Shown here: positions 11,817-22,769 of the stretch, piece after piece | Layout of the letters: every line of letters begins with the position of its first letter | Position numbering within the stretch: the stretch's first letter is position 1 | Source of the DNA: Puccinellia tenuiflora | Lineage: Eukaryota > Streptophyta > Magnoliopsida > Poales > Poaceae | DNA length: 64,000 bases | Assembly (NCBI GenBank): GCA_012064385.1 | Contig: QRDG01000823.1 | Location: forward strand, 228,572 to 292,571 | Direction: 5' to 3' | Notes under the pieces: generated by a model | What the model saw: only the letters and a program-made list of their open reading frames with translations | Databases searched by the model: none | What the model was told of the DNA's origin: nothing | Translations under genes and position numbers: made by a program

Positions 11817-14800
11817 TCACCTCTTGTAAGGCTTGATGTGATACAATTTATATTCGTCGCCAAATTTTGCTGCTTCTTCATCAACCCTTTTCTTCAGCCT
11901 TCTCCAGGTCCTTAACATGTCCGCTTGTATAAGACCACGATACAGTGTCTCGAAGGTAATCTTCTGGGGAAGAAAACCTCTCTCTATCATTTCCATGAAG
12001 AACTGGCATGCCTCTCTCCATTTCTCCTTGTCACAAAAACCATGGATCAGTAATGTATATGAATCAAGATCAGGACCGACAGTGCTTCCGCACATATCAT
12101 TCCAAAGTTCCATAACAGTTCCATGTCGGTTCAATTTGATGAACATTCCAAGCAATATATTGTAACTGTGAATATCTGGCGTAGTTGGTGAACCAGGAGC
12201 TTTCATCTTATTGTACAATTCTAGGGCACCCGTAACGTCTTTTCTCCCTCGGTACTCTTTGAAGAAACAATTGTAGGTCGCTGGGGAGGGGCATACGCTC
12301 TCACTAGCCATCTCATCGAGCAACTTCTCAGCATCTTCCAGTCGCCCACACGAAGCAAGGCACTTAATCACAGAAGTGTAGGTTGCCACTGTGGGGCAAA
12401 TGCCTCGATCCTTCATCGAGCGGAACATACACAAGCATAGCTCAGCCTTATGTGCACGACTGTAAACATGCAGGATGATCGAGTAACTCGTTACATCTGG
12501 TTCAATTCCCCTGTTATGCATCTCCGTCAAGAGATTCTCAGCTGCATGAACTGTTCTATCAAACCGGTTATCCGGGTGCAAACTTGCATGCCTACAGATA
12601 CCATTTAAGAGAATATTGTATGTAACTATGTTCGGCTCTATCCCATGATCAATCATATCTATTAGGAATTTCTGAGACATGTCGTTTCGGTTTACTTTGC
12701 ACCAGCCATAAATTAGAATAGTGTACATCTTTTCATTTGGTTCATATTTGTATTTTCTTTTATTAAATACCTCCGCAGCAACCTGCAAAGGCGATAAAAT
12801 TGCAAGTGGATACATTAGTATTATCACTGCCTTCAAACAAGGTACATAAAGTAGACTAGAATTGTGTGAAAACTGATTATTGCAATTCAAACACGCCCTG
12901 AAATAGAGACACTATTTGCTCAACAGGTATTTCTATTTCGCCTAAAACATACCTCTACAAATTTCTAGCACGCCAGATTTATCTAACAAATTAAAAGTAA
13001 GAACTTCAAGGCAAACTAAAACAATTAGAATGCATGCACTTAATAAAGTTGATATATTCTGGCATCACATGTGTTAATGTCCAAGAAATAAGAAATGCTT
13101 CTCTACTGAGAACTGATGCTACAGATACTGATATGCTGAGGACATGAGGGCATTCTCCACCAAGTCACAATTAGCAAACCACTTCATTGACAGCATATTC
13201 TAGAACACAAAAGGCAGTTCCCAAATCGTAGTGTAAGGGTGTGTTTGGTTTGAGAACCAACTAGAATGGAATGTCATGGTTCCATTCACGGAGAACGGGT
13301 CGGTTCCATTCTTGCGTTTGGTAGTCGCAAAAAACTGTAATGGGTTGGTTCCGTTTTTGCGTTTGGTTGAGTAGGTAGAATGACAAGAATCTGGTTCAGT
13401 ACCCTCACGATTTCATCTCATCGCTGCCCACTTCTCAATCTCGCATCACAGCCGCGGCATGGCCACCCACTAGCGCCCCTCTTCTTCCGCTTGTCTGTCG
13501 CCCTGCTGCTAGGCCGCCTAGCCGCTCGCCCGCAGCCTGGCTTCTAGGTCGCCTCACCGCTCAACGGCTGCCTCGCTGCTAGCCCACCCCGCTGCTAGAT
13601 CGAGAGAGGGAGATACAGAGACAAATCTCTGAACTTATCTTGTCCCTCAGCAGCTCACACATGCCTAGAACACGTCGTTCCCCATAAGCAGCTCACAGCC
13701 TGTCCACTAGCTCCAGCCAGCCGCCAATAAGGAGTCCCCCTCCGCGCCCCGCTCCCTGGCACCGCCGCAGAAGGTGGTACTGGCCACCGGCGCGCTCTGC
13801 CTCCTTGAGGCCGCCTGCCTCTCTAAGAATCCCATGCGCTAGCCCTTCCTGCTGCCCTACTGCAAGGTCGCCCCGCAACTCGCCGCCGGCTGACTACTTG
13901 ATTCGGAGGAAGAAAGAAAGGAGAGGTCGCACCGTTTCGGGAGGGGGAGAGGACGAGGAGGGAGATTAGGGGCGAGCGAGAGGCTGGGAACGAGGTGATT
14001 CACATGGAAGACAACCATATGAGACTAAAGCCCAAAAAGGTAACTCCCAATTAATCTAAATCCTAGAAGTCAAGCATTACAAAAATCTAGATGCAAAGGT
14101 CTAAAACCAACCAAATCCTAGCATAATAAAGTTGATATATTCTGGGATCACATGCATTACATTTCCAAGAAATAAGAAATGCTTCTCTACTGACAACTGA
14201 TGTTACAGATACTGGTATGCTGAGGACATGAGAGCATTCTCCAACAAATCACTATTAGCAAACCACTTCATCGACAGCATATTCTGGAACAAAAATGCAG
14301 TTCCAAAATTGTAGTGTAAGGTTGAATAATGCCATAAATATTCACATGGAAGACAGCCACGTGATACTAAAGACCAAATAGGTAACTCCAAATTCATCTA
14401 AATCCCAGAAGTCAAGAATTAAAAAACAAATCCAGATGGAAAGTTCCAAAACCAAATCACTGCAGAGTCTTTGTACATGCAAAAATGTCCAAGATCAAAA
14501 TTTTGGAATAGAAAAATCGTACTTTATAACACACTCTTTTAAAAAAACAAAGATGCAGAATCGACCAAGAAACAATGTAAGCACTTGTTAGTCATTTCTG
14601 TCATCTTGCAAGCCATGGTCTAGTTGTCATCTAAGGGCCAAGACTTTCAATAAGCTGATGTGATAATGCTTCTACTGAAATCCTGATGCACAAGCTTGTC
14701 TCTACATGCTAATTTTCTCGAATATACTATCTTTACCATTATTATTTTGCCCTCCAAAATAATGAAGTGGTATTAGTGTTGCTTTTTAAAGGATTGCCAA

Positions 14801-16163
14801 CAGACATTAAAAAAACCCAGGTTTCAGCTCCTTATGTATATTATTATGGTAGATAACATAGATTCACAAGAAGCTTAAACTGAAGCTTATGCCATATACT
14901 ACCTAGGAAAATTGCAGACTACAAACTGCAGAAAAGTAAGAAGAAAATACATGACCAACCGACTGTATACATAATAGTAAAACAAAGTGAAAAGATTTCC
15001 AGATATAACCAGCCTAATTTCAGCTGCTAACAATTCATAACTGTGAAACATCTCATCAAACTACAAGCAATATTTACTTGAACTTCCCAAACAGAAGGCC
15101 ACACAAACCAAACCACAATGTGAGGCCAAGAGTTTCATGCTACGGTACAGAGAGCTAAAGGGCAGCAAGCAGAATGATGCAATTGCATTCATATAGTTTA
15201 AAACAGATTTTTTTAAGAGAGTTAAAAACAGATTAGAATCCAACACAATCTTTACATTTCAATTCATTCACATTCTCATACTAAGCTCACACAGTTGTAG
15301 CTTGCAACAAATCAATCAAACTCACCCGTCATGAAAACTGACATTATAATCTAGAGCAAGAAGATACGAGCTACAACACGCATAGCAACAGAACAGGAAA
15401 TGCAGTGTTAGGAGAATTTTACGCCAAGCTCAACCAGTTCGAGAAAAAAGTAAATATACGCAACAAATTAATTCCCAGCTTCACATGAGTCTCAACCATG
15501 CGCAATCGATTAATCGATCAAATCAAATTAAGAAGATTAATTAATACCTAAGGTACCAACCTTGGGGTACTTGTATTTGCAGAGCGTGTCGAGAAGAGTG
15601 GTGAACTCCCCGGCGTCGGGCTCTCTCCCTACGAATGCCTCCATGTCATCGAATGCGCGCAGTGCTTGCCTGGTCATCCCCGCGGCGACGTACCTCCTCG
15701 CAAGTACCGCGAACGTGCGGGGCGTGGCGGCGCCGTCGGCGGCGGCCTCGACGACGAGCCTCCACGCGGCATCAAACTGGTGCGCCCGGCCGAGAGCGTC
15801 GACGACAGCGTCGTAGGCGTCGGCGTTTGGCGGGGACGAGATAGACGGGTGGAGGCGGGCTGAGTTGAGGAGTGAGAGCGCGAGCTTGGATGCTCCGCGG
15901 AGGCGGAGGAGGATCTGAACGAGGAGATCCTGGGAGAGGGATACGCCCCCGCCAGAGAGGAGCTGGAGCGGCGACTCGGATGGGTGGAAGGGGTTGTGGT
16001 GAGCGAGGAGTAGGCGCGCGAGCTCGTCGGCGGTGGGTGACGGCGCGACGGGCGGCAGAGCGAGGAGGTGGGTTGGGGAGGGGGTCGCATCGGCTATTGT
16101 GGTGCATAGGAGGCGGCGGGTGGCGGCATAGTGGGCGGCGGCGGCTGGCAGCGACCGCGGCAT
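11817..16163 (-). CDS. P-class pentatricopeptide repeat protein
   Basis: Two coding exons, 16163-15561 (201 codons, starting MPRSLPAAAAHY) and 12782-11817 (321 codons plus stop), joined in phase 0 across a 2778 bp GT-AG intron; 522 aa in all. The joint falls inside a repeat: ...CKYKYPK then VAAEVFNKRK. About ten PPR motifs can be followed from residue 115 on, with typical phrases such as EPNIVTYNILLNGIC, EPDVTSYSIILHVYSR and PDIHSYNILLGMF. One repeat carries an insert of roughly ten residues. There is no E, DYW or SMR tail, so it is P class. The Arg/Ala/Ser-rich start suggests a mitochondrial presequence. P-class proteins bind organellar RNA one base per repeat and act in stability, splicing or translation; the target is unknown. 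An upstream in-frame ATG near 16283 would add 40 residues unlike a presequence and was not chosen. Confidence 0.93.
13247..13997. mobile_element. GC-rich insertion splitting the intron repeat
   Basis: This block interrupts one copy of the intron duplication and differs in composition from the AT-rich intron. It begins GTGTGTTTGGTTTGAGAACC, a phrase common at ends of grass DNA transposons, but no inverted right end or TSD was found. About 18 bases present in the other copy are missing here, so the right border was probably deleted. It may be a truncated element carrying captured genomic DNA (see 13762-13893). Confidence 0.45.
13762..13893 (+). pseudogene. possible captured gene fragment
   Basis: The plus frame reads PPQKVVLATGALCLLEAACL and continues with SKNPMR, a TAG stop, then PFLLPYCKVAPQLAAG and TGA. 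It looks like protein-coding sequence with one internal stop, lying inside the insertion in the PPR intron. I do not recognise the parent gene. Composition alone could also explain an open frame of this size. Confidence 0.25.
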
Positions 16164-16342
16164 AGTTGGCGGCGGCGGGGATGCGTGGTGTTCTATGTGA
16201 AGAACCGGGTTTGGTGATTTGATTCGAAGGAAATGAATCCGATAAAATGACACTTTTACTGTGCCATTGATCGAGTAGCACATTTCTTAGTGAATTTCTC
16301 TTTTAATCTTTCTTCGTCTTGGATAAAATGGCACACTTTGAG

Positions 16343-16690
16343 TGGCTCTTTGATTTAGAGAATTTCTATAGGAATTTTGTAGGATTCAAATCCTTTAGAT
16401 TTTTTTTTCTATGGTGGTTGTTTCATTCGTAGGATTCAATTTCATGGGAAAAATTCTTAGAAAAATATTTTACACTACATTTTATAGGAAATCTAACATC
16501 CACTCAACCTTCATTGTAAATTTTCCTTTGTTTTTCCTGTGATAGAATCAAATAAAATTTTATCCATATAAAACCATGCAGGAAAGAAATGGACATGACA
16601 TTGACATTGTAATCCTGTGTTTTTTCAATTTCTAGGTTTTCCTATCTTGCGATTCAAAAAGGCCAACAGAGGCCTGAGTGGTCGCTGTAC
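16343..16690. mobile_element. probable degenerate MITE
   Basis: The left end GGCTCTTTGATTT and the inverted right end GGCCTTTTTGAATC (from about 16652-16665) are imperfect terminal inverted repeats around an AT-rich, non-coding core containing AGGATTCAAATCCT. TGAGTGG occurs just outside both sides, but I could not fix a TSD. It lies just upstream of the PPR start codon. Confidence 0.35.
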
Positions 16691-17546
16691 ATAATCATAT
16701 AATTTGAAATTTTCTAAAAATACATTTTGGTATTTGCATCCAACTGTCACTTTATTAGGATGAAAATGCTCTTCGGGTCCGGTCCGATCTCTTTCAGTTC
16801 GGTCAATTAGATCGAACAGATGGATTGTTATGATATGATAGGTTCAAAACTCACCTACCTGGACTCCCCTAGAGAAGATATTTCGTACAACACACATTGT
16901 AAAGAGCACAACACGAGCTCTATAAATCGATGTGAATCTATCCCTAAACATACGTGTTATTTCTTTCTCCAAGAACGATTTGCTACCTCAAGTAAATACC
17001 ACAAACACGGAGGGAGGGAGGGAGGGAGGGAGAGAGAGAGAGAGCACCAGCTCCAAACAGAAGAGGAACAAGTGAAGCCTTGAGAACCCAAACACATGAG
17101 CTCTTGCATCACCACTTCAAGACAAGATAATTCGGTTAACAACTTATTACTAGTCATATCACAGTTTGGCTCTTGTTGTTGGGTTACTCTATGTCTAGTC
17201 GTCTAACATTTGTGCCCCGAGGTCAGGGGCCAGTGCAATCGGTGGCAGCAATGAATGGGGTGGGGACTGGGCGCTAGGGCTCCCCTGGGAGGAGTGACAC
17301 ACGTCTTTCAGAGAAAATTGTCGTTATGGAAATCTATTTGATTCCCTAAAGAAATATTCATGAATCTTCTTTCACTCTCTTTGCTATAAAGTATTATAAG
17401 GTGTCAAGGGGGATCTCGTGAAAATCCCACTTCTAGTTCATTTGGCCATTTTCAGTTTAAATTTTGAGATCAAAATTTAAATGAATTAGATGTGGGATTT
17501 TGATGGGATCCCGTTTGCATCTCTATCTATTATTGTTCCGTTGTTA
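16691..17546. other. spacer with GGGA/GA microsatellite
   Basis: The stretch 17010-17045 is a compound simple repeat, GGGA units followed by GA units. No gene was recognised on either side of it. TTA at 17544-17546 is the left target duplicate of the Harbinger element that follows. Confidence 0.6.
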
Positions 17547-17670
17547 GAGCAACTCTAGCAGATACCGGATAAGCCCCTGGCCCGGAAAATAACTGCTCGG
17601 GACGGAAAATCCGCCAAATCAGGCGATCTATATCCGGCCACCCCGGAAAAAAATTCGGGGGTGCAGGATT

Positions 17671-17686
17671 CCCCCCCCCCCCCCCC
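17671..17686. repeat. C homopolymer near left Harbinger end
   Basis: Sixteen C in a row, 124-139 bases inside the left terminus. It mirrors the G run at 20685-20701. Confidence 0.9.
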
Positions 17687-17820
17687 TCCCGGTACCCCAA
17701 TTCTTTTGTTTCCACGTCAAATTTTCCCGCGCCCTGAATTCTTAGCGCGAGAGTGCCCGTGCGAACGTTTCAGCTCGTTCCCCGCTCGAGCTTGCCGCCG
17801 CCGCGCCACCGTTTTGCCAC

Positions 17821-19700
17821 ATGGATAACGCGAGCTCCCGCCCGTCATCCCACCCGTCGGATTTGTTGGCCCGTTGGCCTCACGGACGCAACCCCGACCA
17901 TCCGCGCATCCGGCTGCCGGCGGCCTCACGGGCACAACTCCCACCAGCCCGAAACACAAGCGGCTCGGGTTGGCAGCGGGGCCATCCTTCCGGTGGCTCG
18001 AACCCTCATCCTCCTCCCGCAATGGGGCCTCTCCTTTCGGCTGCTTCCGGGGCACGCCAAAGGAAGCCAAAGTCCCAGGCCACCTGACCGAAGAAGATCA
18101 AGGCTACGACAACTCGAGGTCGTGCTCCTTGTGCCTCTCCCTCCATTCCCGGTCAAAGCTTTGTCGCCGCCAATTGCAACGTATTTGAGGAAACGCCTAC
18201 GAGGTGAGTTTCTTTTCTTTCTCCAGGAGTTTGCGAAAATTGATGTTTTTGCTTATCAATTCGCATGTTCCAATTGTGTAGCTGTCCCAAGCATTCATCA
18301 TACACGCAAATGTTGGACGATAACACGGTCGACCTCATGAGTGCTCCGCTTGATTCGTTCTATTGCGAGATGCAAGGCAACTACACCGAAGCGGAGGAGT
18401 ACGAAGGGGTGGGCGATGATGATCTAGAGGAAATCGTGGAGGAGGTGTTTGATGGAAGCCAACAACGTTTTGGGAAACGGGCTGGAAACTACACCGAGTT
18501 GGAGGATGTTACATTCATCCGAGCATGGGAGAGTGTATCACTTGATGCAATTGCCGACAATGATCAAACGAGGGCAAGGTATTGGCAACGCATCGAAGAC
18601 AAGTACCACAAGCTCATGCCAGTGTCGTCTCCATGTTCATTGAGATCTCTCCAAGGCCGATGGTATTTCATCAAGCAAACATGTAGCCGTTGGGCTAATG
18701 CATGGAGCAAGTGAGGAATGCACCTCCTAGTGGTTGTACAATCGACGACTATGTGAGTTTCTTTGCGCACACACTTGTTTCCTTTGCTCATGAAAGATTT
18801 ATATTCATGTTTACTTTGATGCCAGTTGAGCTCACAACTTGTTTGTTTTTACAAATATAGGATCCCATTGCCCATGAAATATTCAAGAAAATGTCGGCAT
18901 CCAAATGTCGGCCTTTCATTCTCCAACATTGTTGGATGATCCTTGAGTTTAGCGAGAAGTGGAGGTTGAGGGATCAAGAAGGTCCACCGAAGATATGTTC
19001 ACTATCTAAGATGATGCACCAAAGGGAGGAAGAAACAAGGACAAACCGGATGGAAGAAGGATGGAGAAAGATCAAGCTAAGAGGTCGGACGAGGACTCCA
19101 CTTTGAGTGACCAAATTGCTTCAATGATAGAATCAAAGGAAGCAATGATGGAGAAACACTTGGAGACCAAGGTGGTGTTGCCTGAAAAGAAGAATCAAGG
19201 AAAAGAGAAGAAGTGGACGCCAAGATGCACCTTCAAAAAGCGCAAGATCTCTATTGAAGAGAAAAATATGAAGGCCGACCAAAAAGCCGAAGAGAACCGA
19301 CTCATGATGATGGACCCAATGGCGAGAGAGTTTTGGGAACTCACAAGAGCGGAGATCATGTATCGAAGGAGACAAGAGCTTCATGCTCTTATGGTTTGTT
19401 ATGGTACTCCGGCCAATGGAGGCTATGGTGGTGATGATGGTGGTGGGGAGGTCATTGTAGTGGTGGTGGTAGTCATGGTGGTGGTGGTGGTGGTCATGAT
19501 GGTGGTGGTGGTAGTCATGGTGGTGGTGATGATGGTGTTTCGGCCAATGGAGGTCATGGAGGTGGTGGTTATGGTGGTGAAGGTGGTGCTTCGGTCAATG
19601 GAGGTCATGGAGGTGATGGTTGTGCTGATGGAGGTTGTTGTGGACTTGTGGTGCTTCAGACATCCTTGATGTTGATGATGGTCTTGCTTGACTATTGAAT
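17821..19700 (+). pseudogene. broken Harbinger ORF1 (Myb/SANT, NAM-associated)
   Basis: Exon 1 (17821-18203) starts MDNASSRPSS, has an in-frame TGA at 18085-18087, then the conserved GRAP...SFVAANCNVFEETPT stretch up to a GTGAG donor. Exon 2 starts at 18282 and encodes CPKHSSYTQMLDD, an acidic stretch, then the trihelix/SANT-like part (LEDVTFIRAWESVSLDAI, LQGRWYFIKQTCSRW). The frame shifts near 18700, where ...NAPPSGCTIDDY continues in another frame to a GTGAG donor at about 18753. Exon 3 (from about 18862) encodes DPIAHEIFKKM, and a further shift near 19010-19060 leads to a KRSDEDSTLSDQI coiled, charged C-terminal part. It ends in a GGT-rich tract. In PIF/Harbinger elements ORF1 works with the transposase and binds DNA. 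At least one stop and two shifts make this copy non-functional. Confidence 0.85.
19420..19650 (+). repeat. GGT/ATGGTGGTGG-rich tract
   Basis: Irregular trinucleotide-rich sequence with two copies of a larger CCAATGGAGGTCATGGAGGTG-like unit at about 19549 and 19597. It forms the tail of the Harbinger ORF1 and reads as Gly-rich or Val-rich depending on frame. Confidence 0.8.
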
Positions 19701-19807
19701 TGATTGACTGCGCGTTCTTTTGAACTATTTGCTTGAGTGCTGCGGACATCCTTGAGTTGCTCTTATTGCTACCTATATCGCGCATGATTTTGGATGTGTA
19801 TTAGTTT

Positions 19808-20580
19808 TTTTTTTGAAAGGTAAAGCTTATATTCATACTGAAAAGTAGACATTACATGAGCAAAAACAAGCACCGAAGAAACAGAGAAGAAACAGAGAGC
19901 AACACTGCTGCAACACTCCATCTTCAACCTCCAGGACGCCGAACACGCCAGACCTCCACCGTCGACGACGACGCAGGAACCGGCCGCCGTCGCCACTCAC
20001 CACGGGAACGGAAGAACTTCTAGCCCGAAGGCGATGACGAGCCGCAACGACCACCAGCTCCGACGAGCTGGATCTGAAGTCGATGAAGGAACATCGGCCG
20101 GGGAGCTCCCCCAAGCATCCGCCGCCCCAGATCTGGGGCCAGCGCCACCCCACCTCACCGGAGGTGGCCAGATCTTCAACCTGCAGACCTCGAACACTCG
20201 CAGCAGCCTCCAACCTCCTCCGCAGATCTCCAGTCCACCCACCGACACCGGAGAAAGCGCCGGGAGGGCAAGGCAGCAGCCAATCGCCGCCGTCGACGAT
20301 GACGACGGGAACGAAGGGAAGCTGCAGCCCACCAAAACGACGACGGTGGCCTCCCCGCCTCGACCACGCCACCCAAGATCCGCCCAAACCACACCCTATC
20401 TACACCGCCGGAACGCAGATCCGGGGATTCCCCATCCTCCCGCCGCCGGAGCGGCCGACGGAGGGTGGGAAATCCCACGGATACGCCGGCGAACGCTGGC
20501 CAAGCCGAAGTCGCCTCTGGTACTGTAGAGAGAGAGGAGGGGGAGAGGGTTCCAGAAATACGCGTGTGGACTTTGAGCTC
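19808..20580 (-). mobile_element. LINE-like retroposon nested in Harbinger, 15 bp TSD
   Basis: GATGTGTATTAGTTT is present at 19793-19807 and at 20581-20595, an exact 15 bp TSD. The insert begins with a T run (poly(A) on minus) followed by AAAGGTAAAGCTTATATTC, a LINE-like 3' end. The rest is GC-rich with no reverse transcriptase or endonuclease frame. It ends with CTACAGTACCAGAGGCGAC read on minus from about 20527. The element at 27005-27920 has a similar tail and a similar far end (CCT..TACTGTGGAGA), so they look like one family of internally deleted LINE derivatives. It inserted after the Harbinger element. Confidence 0.88.
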
Positions 20581-20684
20581 GATGTGTATTAGTTTATGTA
20601 TGGACTCTATTCGGGAGAGATGTTGAAACTCATATATCTCATTGTGATAAAAAATTATTTCCCGTACCAGACAGGTCGCGGGGT

Positions 20685-20701
20685 GGGGGGGGGGGGGGGG
20701 G
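20685..20701. repeat. G homopolymer near right Harbinger end
   Basis: Seventeen G in a row followed by GGGGGTGG repeats, 119-135 bases inside the right terminus. It mirrors the C run at 17671-17686 and could form a G-quadruplex. Confidence 0.9.
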
Positions 20702-21057
20702 TGGGGGTGGGGGTGTGGTGGGATAGGATCAACTTGTACTGGATAAATCGCGCTGTATCGAAAATCATTCTCTGGGCTCATATCCGGTACGAGTTTATCC
20801 GGTTTCCGCCAGAGTTGCTCTTATCACGCCATGCATATATTGTACAGAAGTTAACATAAAAAAGTTCTAGCACGATTTCGTCGTGCAAAAAAAAAAAAAA
20901 AAAGAGCGTCACATGATGAACAGCTATCCTACAGCTCATCCGCTGACAATTTATAGCTTAGCTTTACCTGCTACACGTCTTCATCGCAGAAAGCAGGACA
21001 AGAAGGATCACCCACAGATTCAGTAGCTAAGCTAACGCTCATAGCAGCGAACGACTG

Positions 21058-22175
21058 ATGGAGATCGCCACGATCGACCTCCGTGGACTGGAGCATGGAG
21101 GCCCAGGGTGGGGGGAAGCCCGTGACGCTGCGACCGCGTCCATGGTGGCGCACGGCTACGTCGTCGTCGCGCACGACGCGGTCGGCCCGGAGCTCCGGCA
21201 GGCCCTGTTCGGCCGCGCCATGCCGGAGGTCTTCGCGCTCCCGGCGGAGGCCAAGCAGCGGAACGTCTCCAGCTTGGGCCGCTACAGAGGGTACATCTCC
21301 AACATCCCCGGCATGAACTGGGAGAGCCTGCGCCTCTCCGACGCCACCGACGCCGGCCGCGTCCGCGAGTTCGCCGACCTCATGTGGCCACAGGGAAACC
21401 CCGCCTTCTGGTAATTACGTCCGGCCGCCATTTTTCTCCTCTAGAACGAACTAACCAACTGACGGGTCACGGCTCTGCCTTCCATGTTCTGCAGCGACAC
21501 GATCGTGTCGGCAGCCAAGAACCTGTTAGAACTGCTGCAGACGGTGGAGAAGATGATCCTCGAGGGCCTCGGCGTCCAGGAGGAGCACATCGCCGCCCAC
21601 CTGGGCACGCTCGCCCACGCCTTCCGGTTGTCGAGCTACGGGGTGCCGCCGGACACGGAGACCAGCGTGTCCCTGCAGGCGCACCGCGACGACAGCGTGA
21701 TCACCGCGATCGTCCAGCACGACGTGGAAGGCCTCGAGGTGCAGGCCAAGGACGGGAGCTGGCTCGCTGTGCCGCCTGAGCCGGGCACGCTCACCTTCGT
21801 CGCCGGCGAGATGTTCGCAGTACAGCACGTTCTCTCGCACTGCTGATTGTGTCCGCCGTCTGCGCAGCTCCAATTCTGACGCCGCCGCCGTACGCCTCGC
21901 AGGTCGTGACCAACGGAAGGGTGCCGCCCTGCCTCCACCGTGTCAGTACGCCGACCAACCGCGAGCGCCTCTCGGTGCTGTTCGGCTGCCGGGGGAAAGA
22001 CGGCGTCGTTCTGAACGCGATGCCGGAGCTCGTCGACGATGACCACCCCCTGCTGTACCGTCCCTGCAAGAACGACGACTACAGCAAGTTCAGGCACTCC
22101 GCTGAAGGGACGAAGTTACCTGATCCACTCAAGGCTTTCTGCGGTGTGGACAAGGACGGACTACCCATGGAATGA
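21058..22175 (+). CDS. 2-oxoglutarate/Fe(II) dioxygenase, AOP-like
   Basis: Three exons, 21058-21410, 21495-21819 and 21903-22175 (951 bases, 316 aa), with GT-AG introns of 84 and 83 bases. The iron ligands are visible: H181 and D183 in AHRDD, and H238 in CLHRVSTPT. R248 and S250 (RLS) are the expected 2-oxoglutarate anchor. The N-terminal part (residues 1-118, RYRGYISNIPGMNWESL) fits the non-haem dioxygenase N domain of the AOP/GSL-OH-like group. Members hydroxylate or desaturate small metabolites in the cytosol; grasses do not make the glucosinolates that Arabidopsis AOP enzymes use, so the substrate is unknown. All catalytic residues are present and the length is typical. The Harbinger element ends only about 240 bases upstream of the start codon, so its right end lies in or next to the promoter. 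Confidence 0.92.
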
Positions 22176-22769
22176 TCGAGGTTCACAGCTCAAAGTTCAG
22201 TTTGTATCACCGTCTTCGAGTGAGGTCGTCACCATTGCTACTGAAATTTCTGGATGTCTCATTTCATAAAAACAATATTGCACCTCTCGCAACGAGCCAT
22301 GGAAATCTGCCTAGTCAGGTGAAAACATTTCTGTTTTACAAATGCAAAGCAACATGCCGGAACAAATTTCATAACAAATAGGTTGCCCATGAAATCGGAA
22401 ACACAAACAAGTGATGAGCGTATTGCCAAAAATAAACAAGTAATAAGCCTAAATCGGTGAGTCGTGTACATACTACAATAGTACAATACCATGCCTCAGC
22501 ACTTCAGTGACACGCAGTAACAGGCTTGCTGTGGGCAGAATGCTGATCAGTGATCACTACTCTTACATAACTGAAGGAAGAAAAAAACTCATGGGATCTG
22601 AACAATCCTGGGGTGAGATTCAGTTTGTGGATAGGGCGTCATCATATACTCCCAGATAAAAAAGGTGAACTGAAGTGGCTTGCTATTCCGGAATTTCGGA
22701 CTTGCAGTTGAGATGTCAGTAAGAGATAATTTGTAGAAACAAGAGTTTCCATTTGGAACACCATAGATT
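22176..22769. other. region between convergent genes
   Basis: Holds the 3' UTRs of the dioxygenase (plus) and of the CPP1-like gene (minus), which converge here. No further gene or repeat was recognised. Confidence 0.45.

Larger units (their letters stand above)
13038..14460. repeat. tandem duplication inside the PPR intron
   Basis: The stretches 13038-13246 and 14120-14322 match closely (shared words include AAGAAATAAGAAATGCTTCTC and GCAAACCACTTCAT). So do 13998-14120 and 14340-14460 (TTCACATGGAAGACA). Together they make a unit of about 330 bp present twice in tandem, with the first copy split by about 750 bp at 13247-13997. Confidence 0.75.
17547..20820. mobile_element. PIF/Harbinger element, ORF1 only
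   Basis: Terminal inverted repeats of about 26 bp begin GAGCAACTCT at 17547 and, inverted, at 20820; both continue into ACCGGATAA with three mismatches. TTA flanks both sides (17544-17546 and 20821-20823), the 3 bp target site of PIF/Harbinger. The cargo is a decayed ORF1 (Myb/SANT-like, NAM-associated); no DDE transposase frame was found, so it is non-autonomous. A retroposon with its own TSD sits inside (19808-20580). Near the ends are a 16-base C run (17671-17686) and a 17-base G run (20685-20701) at almost equal distance from each terminus. Confidence 0.92.

Noticed and set aside
15674..16281. Alternative frames overlapping the first PPR exon on both strands
   Set aside because: They are GC-rich shadows; only the frame with PPR motifs splices in phase to the second exon.
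19061..19669. 202-codon frame with a Val-rich end as an independent gene
   Set aside because: Its first half is the C-terminal part of the Harbinger ORF1 and the Val run is the GGT tract read in a shifted frame.
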